Part shown: piece by piece, positions 6,202-10,469 of the stretch
How the letters are laid out: every line of letters starts with the position of its first letter
How positions within the stretch are numbered: position 1 is the stretch's first letter
Assembly (NCBI GenBank): GCA_900544475.1
Contig: UQVU01000056.1
Coordinates: 1-10,469, forward strand
DNA length: 10,469 nucleotides
Reading direction: 5' to 3'
Origin: an uncultured Butyricicoccus sp.
GTDB lineage: Bacteria; Bacillota; Clostridia; Oscillospirales; Butyricicoccaceae
Program-made: the position numbers and the translations under genes
The notes under the pieces: generated by a model
The model's input: the letters and a program-made list of their open reading frames with translations, nothing else
What the model was told of the DNA's origin: nothing
The model's database searches: none

Positions 6202-7218
6202 ATGACTAAGATGACGAAACGAATTGGTGCAGCAATGCTTAGTACAGCGCTGCTTCTGGGCGCACTGACCGGCTGCGGTGGCAATACCTCGTCATCGACG
6301 GACGGCGGTAACGGTGCAAGCGCTTCTGCCGAGAATCCGCATATCACCGTTGTTCTGAAAACGCTGGCTTCCGAGTACTGGGCCTATGTAGCCAAGGGCT
6401 GCGAGCAGGCCGGCAAGGACCTCGGCGTTGAGGTTGATGTACAGGGTGCGACCTCGGAGACCGCATATGACGAACAGCTCTCCATTATCGAAACCGTACT
6501 GAGTGCAAGCGGCACGGATGCAATGGTCGTTGCACCGCTGCAGTCCGAGACGGTTGCAACCCAGATCGCAAATGCGGAAATTCCGATCATTGCGATTGAC
6601 ACCAACGTAGAATCCGATAAGGTTCTGAGCTTTGTAGGCTTCGATAACGAGGCTATGGCCTCCATGGGCGGCGAAGCTGCAGTAGAAGCAGCTAAGGAAG
6701 CCGGCTGGGATACCATCACCGCAATTGGTATTGCGGGTGTACAGGGCGACTCCACCTCCGAAGCACGCATGGGCGGCTACAAGAAAGGTGTTGAAAAGGC
6801 TGGCGGCACTTATCTGGCTGCGGAGACTCAGTACGCTGACGGTGTATCCGACAAAGCTGTAACCGCAATGGAAGCGATCATCCAGAGCCATCCGGAGGGT
6901 GTTGCGATCGTTGTCTGCAATAATGACGACATGGCCATCGGCGCTGCACGTGCAGCAGCTTCCTATCCGGCTTACAAGAACACCATCTTCGTTGGCTGCG
7001 GCGGCAATGTTGCAGCACTCGATGCAATCCTTGCAGGTCAGGAGACCATGACCGTTGCTGTTGACGGCTACGACGTAGGCTACCGCGGTGTTCAGGCAGC
7101 AGCTGACGCACTGAACGGCAAGACTCTTGATAAGTTTATCGCTTCGACCGCTTCTATCGTAACTGCCGACAACGCAGAAGCGCAGAAGGAGATCGTTGAG
7201 AAGAAGCAAAACGGCTAA
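6202..7218 (+). CDS. Sugar ABC transporter substrate-binding lipoprotein (CUT2)
   Basis: The 338-aa product starts with a lipoprotein signal peptide: basic MTKMTKR, a hydrophobic stretch and the lipobox LTGC with Cys25 as the lipid-anchored residue, followed by a Gly/Ser/Thr/Asn linker. The remainder is a periplasmic-binding-protein type I fold of the RbsB kind (Peripla_BP_4). It shows HITVVLKTLASEYWAYVAKG, then DAMVVAPLQSE, PIIAIDTNV, and a C-terminal segment with CNNDDMAIGA and MTVAVDGYDVG. It would sit on the outer face of the membrane and deliver a sugar or cyclitol to the permease two genes downstream. AGGAGG eight bases before ATG 6202 fixes the start. Its ligand is inferred from iolE to be inositol-like; RbsB-type proteins as a group bind ribose, galactose, xylose and inositol, so this cannot be read from sequence. 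Confidence 0.92.
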   Translation: MTKMTKRIGAAMLSTALLLGALTGCGGNTSSSTDGGNGASASAENPHITVVLKTLASEYWAYVAKGCEQAGKDLGVEVDVQGATSETAYDEQLSIIETVLSASGTDAMVVAPLQSETVATQIANAEIPIIAIDTNVESDKVLSFVGFDNEAMASMGGEAAVEAAKEAGWDTITAIGIAGVQGDSTSEARMGGYKKGVEKAGGTYLAAETQYADGVSDKAVTAMEAIIQSHPEGVAIVVCNNDDMAIGAARAAASYPAYKNTIFVGCGGNVAALDAILAGQETMTVAVDGYDVGYRGVQAAADALNGKTLDKFIASTASIVTADNAEAQKEIVEKKQNG

Positions 7219-7250
7219 ACCGAATTCTGTCATCACAGATCCGTAAAAGC

Positions 7251-7292
7251 AGGCGGGCATATGTGCAAGCGTGTGCCCGCCTCTTTATTTTG
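7251..7292 (+). terminator. Intercistronic stem-loop after the binding-protein gene
   Basis: AGGCGGGCA (7251-7259) and TGCCCGCCT (7274-7282) form a perfect 9-bp GC-rich stem with a 14-base loop, followed by a T-rich stretch (CTTTATTTT). It resembles a rho-independent terminator but lies between operon genes, 33 bases after the binding-protein stop. It probably lets part of transcription stop or protects the upstream mRNA, giving more binding protein than transporter. Confidence 0.7.
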
Positions 7293-7312
7293 TGGAAGAA
7301 AAGAGTGAAAAG

Positions 7313-8810
<1,498 letters not shown>

Positions 8811-8818
<8 letters not shown>

Positions 8819-9794
8819 ATCGAAGAAATCCAGCAATTTGATGTCTTATGCTGGTACGTTTGGCGCACTGGTAATCCTTTGTGTAGTTCTGGCAATCGCA
8901 TCGCCGAACTTCTTTAAGTACTCCAACATGATGTCCGTCCTCAAGCAGACGTCCTTTAATGCACTGGTTTCCACCGGTATGCTGCTCTGCCTGATCACCG
9001 CCGGCATCGACCTTTCCGTTGGTGCTAACGCAACGTTCGCAGCCTGCCTCGCCGGTATGCTGATGAACAAGGGCATGACCAATCCGGTCGTTCTTCTACT
9101 CGTCGCAATCGTCGGCGGCACCCTGATCGGCTGGGTCAACGGTATGCTTCTTACCCGTCTGCACCTCCCCCATCCGTTCGTATCTACCCTCGGTATGAAG
9201 AACGTACTCTGGGGCGGCGCGCTGATCGTTACCAACTCTCAGATGGTATCCTTCTCCGGCAATGACGCTGTTATGTGGCTCGGCTCCGCTACCGTAGGCG
9301 GCTTCCCGATCTCCTTCATCGTTGTTATCGCTATCTACATCGTAATGCACATCCTGCTGACCAAGACCGCTCTTGGCCGTTCGATCTACTGTGTAGGCGG
9401 CAACCCGGAAGCCGCTCGTCTGTCCGGTATCAACTCCGCTAACGTGCTGACCTTCTGCTACACCCTGTCCGGCTTCATGGCTGCTCTGGCAGGCATCGTT
9501 TCCATCGGTCGTTCCGGTATCTGCAACGGCGTTAACGCAATCCAGCCGTACGATACCGACGCTATCGCAGCCTGCATCATCGGCGGCGCATCCTTCATGG
9601 GCGGCAAGGGCACCATGGTTGGTACCATGCTGGGCGCTCTGATCATCGCTGTACTGCGTAACGGCTTCTCGCTGCTGTCCGTTTCGTCCGCAGTTCAGAA
9701 CCTGGTTCTCGGCCTCGTTATCATCGGCGCCGTACTGCTCGACGTTACTCGTGAGCGCATGGAAGCTAAGGCTCGCCGTCTGGCTACCAAGTAA
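8811..9794 (+). CDS. Sugar ABC transporter permease (CUT2, RbsC-like)
   Basis: The 327-aa protein is a multi-spanning membrane permease of the BPD_transp_2 family. It has successive hydrophobic segments and the family motifs AGIDLSVGA, PHPFVSTLG, a cytoplasmic loop GRSIYCVGGNPEAARLSGI, and AACIIGGASFMGGKGTMVGT toward the C terminus. It would dimerise and form the channel for the sugar or cyclitol delivered by the lipoprotein encoded at 6202-7218. The start overlaps the ATPase stop (ATGACTAA), with GGAGG eight bases upstream inside the ATPase gene, so the two are translationally coupled. It is the last gene of the operon and is followed after 35 bases by a strong terminator. Family is certain; substrate is inferred from context. 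Confidence 0.94.
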
Positions 9795-9829
9795 TTTTTG
9801 ACACTATCTATCTCTCTATTCTTTTTCAC

Positions 9830-9868
9830 AGAGGAGTCTGCGGCATGCAGACTCCTCTATCTTTTTAT
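9830..9868 (+). terminator. Strong terminator of the sugar operon
   Basis: A perfect 12-bp stem (AGAGGAGTCTGC, 9830-9841, with GCAGACTCCTCT, 9847-9858) and a 5-base loop GGCAT are followed by ATCTTTTTATAT. This is a clear rho-independent terminator 35 bases after the permease stop. Confidence 0.9.
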
Positions 9869-9877
9869 ATAAAATCA

Positions 9878-9902
9878 AAGGTGGACAATCTCTGTCCACC
9901 TT
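9878..9902 (-). terminator. Terminator of the XRE-family gene
   Basis: AAGGTGGACA and TGTCCACCTT form a perfect 10-bp stem around a 5-base loop. On the minus strand it lies 23 bases past the regulator's stop and is followed by TTTGATTTTAT. On the plus strand TTATTTGC follows, so it may work in both directions. Confidence 0.7.
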
Positions 9903-9925
9903 ATTTGCTATAATATACCTGTAAA

Positions 9926-10261
9926 CTACTGTTCAATAGCCAGAACATTCCGCACGATCACGTTGATCCGCTCGATGCTTTCGAGCGGGAGGTCGCGGAT
10001 CTGGTCGCACACCTGTGCGATGACGGCATCTTTTGCATTATCTACTGGCTGCGGATCGGCAAACAGCTCCGCCAGTGAAATGTCGAGCGCCCGCACGATT
10101 TTCTCCAGCGTTTTGATGGTCGGGCTTTTCAGGCCGCGCTCCAGATGCCCGAGAAAAGCCGGGTTGATTTCCGCCTGTAAGGCCAGCGTTTCCTGGCTCC
10201 AGCCGCGTAGATTTCGGAAATATCGGATTCGCTCGCCTACATTGACTTCGCAATACATCAT
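9926..10261 (-). CDS. XRE-family helix-turn-helix regulator
   Basis: The protein of about 111 residues has an N-terminal HTH_3 domain: VGERIRYFRNLRGWSQETLA, NPAFLGHLERGLKSPTIKTL and LDISLAELF. These are the five helices of the lambda-repressor-like fold. The C-terminal 45 residues are polar and probably helical (DAVIAQVCDQIRDLPLESIE), perhaps for dimerisation. I use ATG 10261, with AGGTGA five bases before it. The next codon is also ATG (10258) with equally good spacing, and a GTG at 10267 is possible but overlaps the ribosome binding site. It converges with the sugar operon and is divergent from the truncated gene at the right edge, whose promoter region contains repeated elements. It likely represses itself or that gene. 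It is not obviously linked to sugar uptake. Confidence 0.9.
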   Translation of the reverse strand: MMYCEVNVGERIRYFRNLRGWSQETLALQAEINPAFLGHLERGLKSPTIKTLEKIVRALDISLAELFADPQPVDNAKDAVIAQVCDQIRDLPLESIERINVIVRNVLAIEQ

Positions 10262-10290
10262 CGTCACCTGCCCTTTGATACTAGGTTATC

Positions 10291-10338
10291 TTGACAATTA
10301 GTATTGCGCAAAACACTATGAGTATTGTATAATAATAC
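10291..10338 (+). promoter_or_regulatory. Promoter and candidate operator between XRE gene and right-edge gene
   Basis: A consensus TATAAT (10328-10333) lies 52 bases before the right-edge ORF; the best -35 at normal spacing is poor (TTGCGC, 10304-10309). A consensus TTGACA is at 10291-10296 but is too far from that -10, and the hexamer 17 bases after it (CACTAT) is weak. AGTATTG occurs at 10300-10306 and 10321-10327, exactly 21 bases apart, and GTATT/AATAC (10322-10326 and 10334-10338) make a dyad around the -10. These are plausible binding sites for the divergent XRE protein. Confidence 0.5.
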
Positions 10339-10384
10339 CTATAGATAGTTTGAGCTTATACTCTTTGACAGGCAGGGGATTCAA

Positions 10385-10469
10385 ATGAAAACATTTCCGT
10401 TGTTTGGGAAAACACTTACGTTTACAGAAAAAGAACTGAAATACACCGAGATACTCAGAAAATATACAC
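10385..10469 (+). CDS. Start of an unidentified gene (truncated by window end)
   Basis: An ATG at 10385 opens a frame that stays open for 28 codons to the window edge. It is preceded by AGGGG (10374-10378) at a workable distance and by the TATAAT at 10328-10333. The visible residues begin MKTFPLFGKTLTFTEKELKY and are basic, polar and without a signal peptide or membrane segment. I do not recognise the family from this fragment. Position opposite an XRE regulator suggests a regulated accessory gene. The real length and function lie outside the window. Confidence 0.55.
   Translation, partial: MKTFPLFGKTLTFTEKELKYTEILRKYT

Noticed and set aside
6292..7260. Minus-strand open frame (322 codons) opposite the binding-protein gene
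   Set aside because: It is a shadow of the lipoprotein gene with no ribosome binding site.
7271..7312. GTG start adding 14 residues to the ABC ATPase
   Set aside because: The codon lies in the 3' arm of a terminator-like hairpin, and family members begin near the ATG at 7313.

Overview
The window looks like chromosome of a moderately GC-rich (a little over half G+C by eye) gut-type Clostridia bacterium. The reasons are strong AGGAGG-type ribosome binding sites on nearly every gene, a lipobox sugar-binding protein, a CUT2-type sugar ABC transporter and gene families common in Firmicutes integrative elements. A member of the Oscillospirales/Butyricicoccus-like group is a guess, not a demonstrated assignment.

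Left third (about 1-2960, all on the minus strand): a tightly packed operon of accessory, mobile-element character. In transcription order it encodes a DUF960 protein (95 aa), a zinc-ribbon/GS-like amidoligase (363 aa), an N-terminal-nucleophile class II glutamine amidotransferase (312 aa), two tiny peptides of 28 and 24 aa each with its own perfect Shine-Dalgarno, and an excisionase-like helix-turn-helix protein (99 aa). The two peptides are too short for normal gene calling. They resemble each other weakly and sit directly behind two enzymes of amide-bond chemistry, so this is the part of the window most likely to hold something undescribed. A candidate reading is a small peptide-modification or peptide-tagging cassette carried on an integrative element.

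Middle (about 3087-9870): a catabolic locus. An AraC-family regulator on the minus strand is divergent from a plus-strand operon: a Gfo/Idh/MocA dehydrogenase, an IolE-type inosose dehydratase, a lipoprotein solute-binding protein, a two-domain ABC ATPase and a permease. A promoter with 17-bp spacing lies just upstream of the dehydrogenase, an intercistronic hairpin follows the binding-protein gene, and a strong terminator ends the operon. The genes fit uptake of an inositol-like cyclitol or a related sugar, oxidation to a ketone, and dehydration. The later inositol genes (iolD, iolB, iolC, iolJ) are not in the window.

Right end (about 9878-10469): a minus-strand XRE-family regulator, converging with the sugar operon across back-to-back terminators and divergent from the first 28 codons of an unidentified gene. 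The divergent region carries a consensus TATAAT and repeated AGTATTG elements 21 bp apart, a plausible operator. No tRNA, rRNA, CRISPR array or insertion-sequence transposase was seen, and no stretch over 300 bases lacks a gene.
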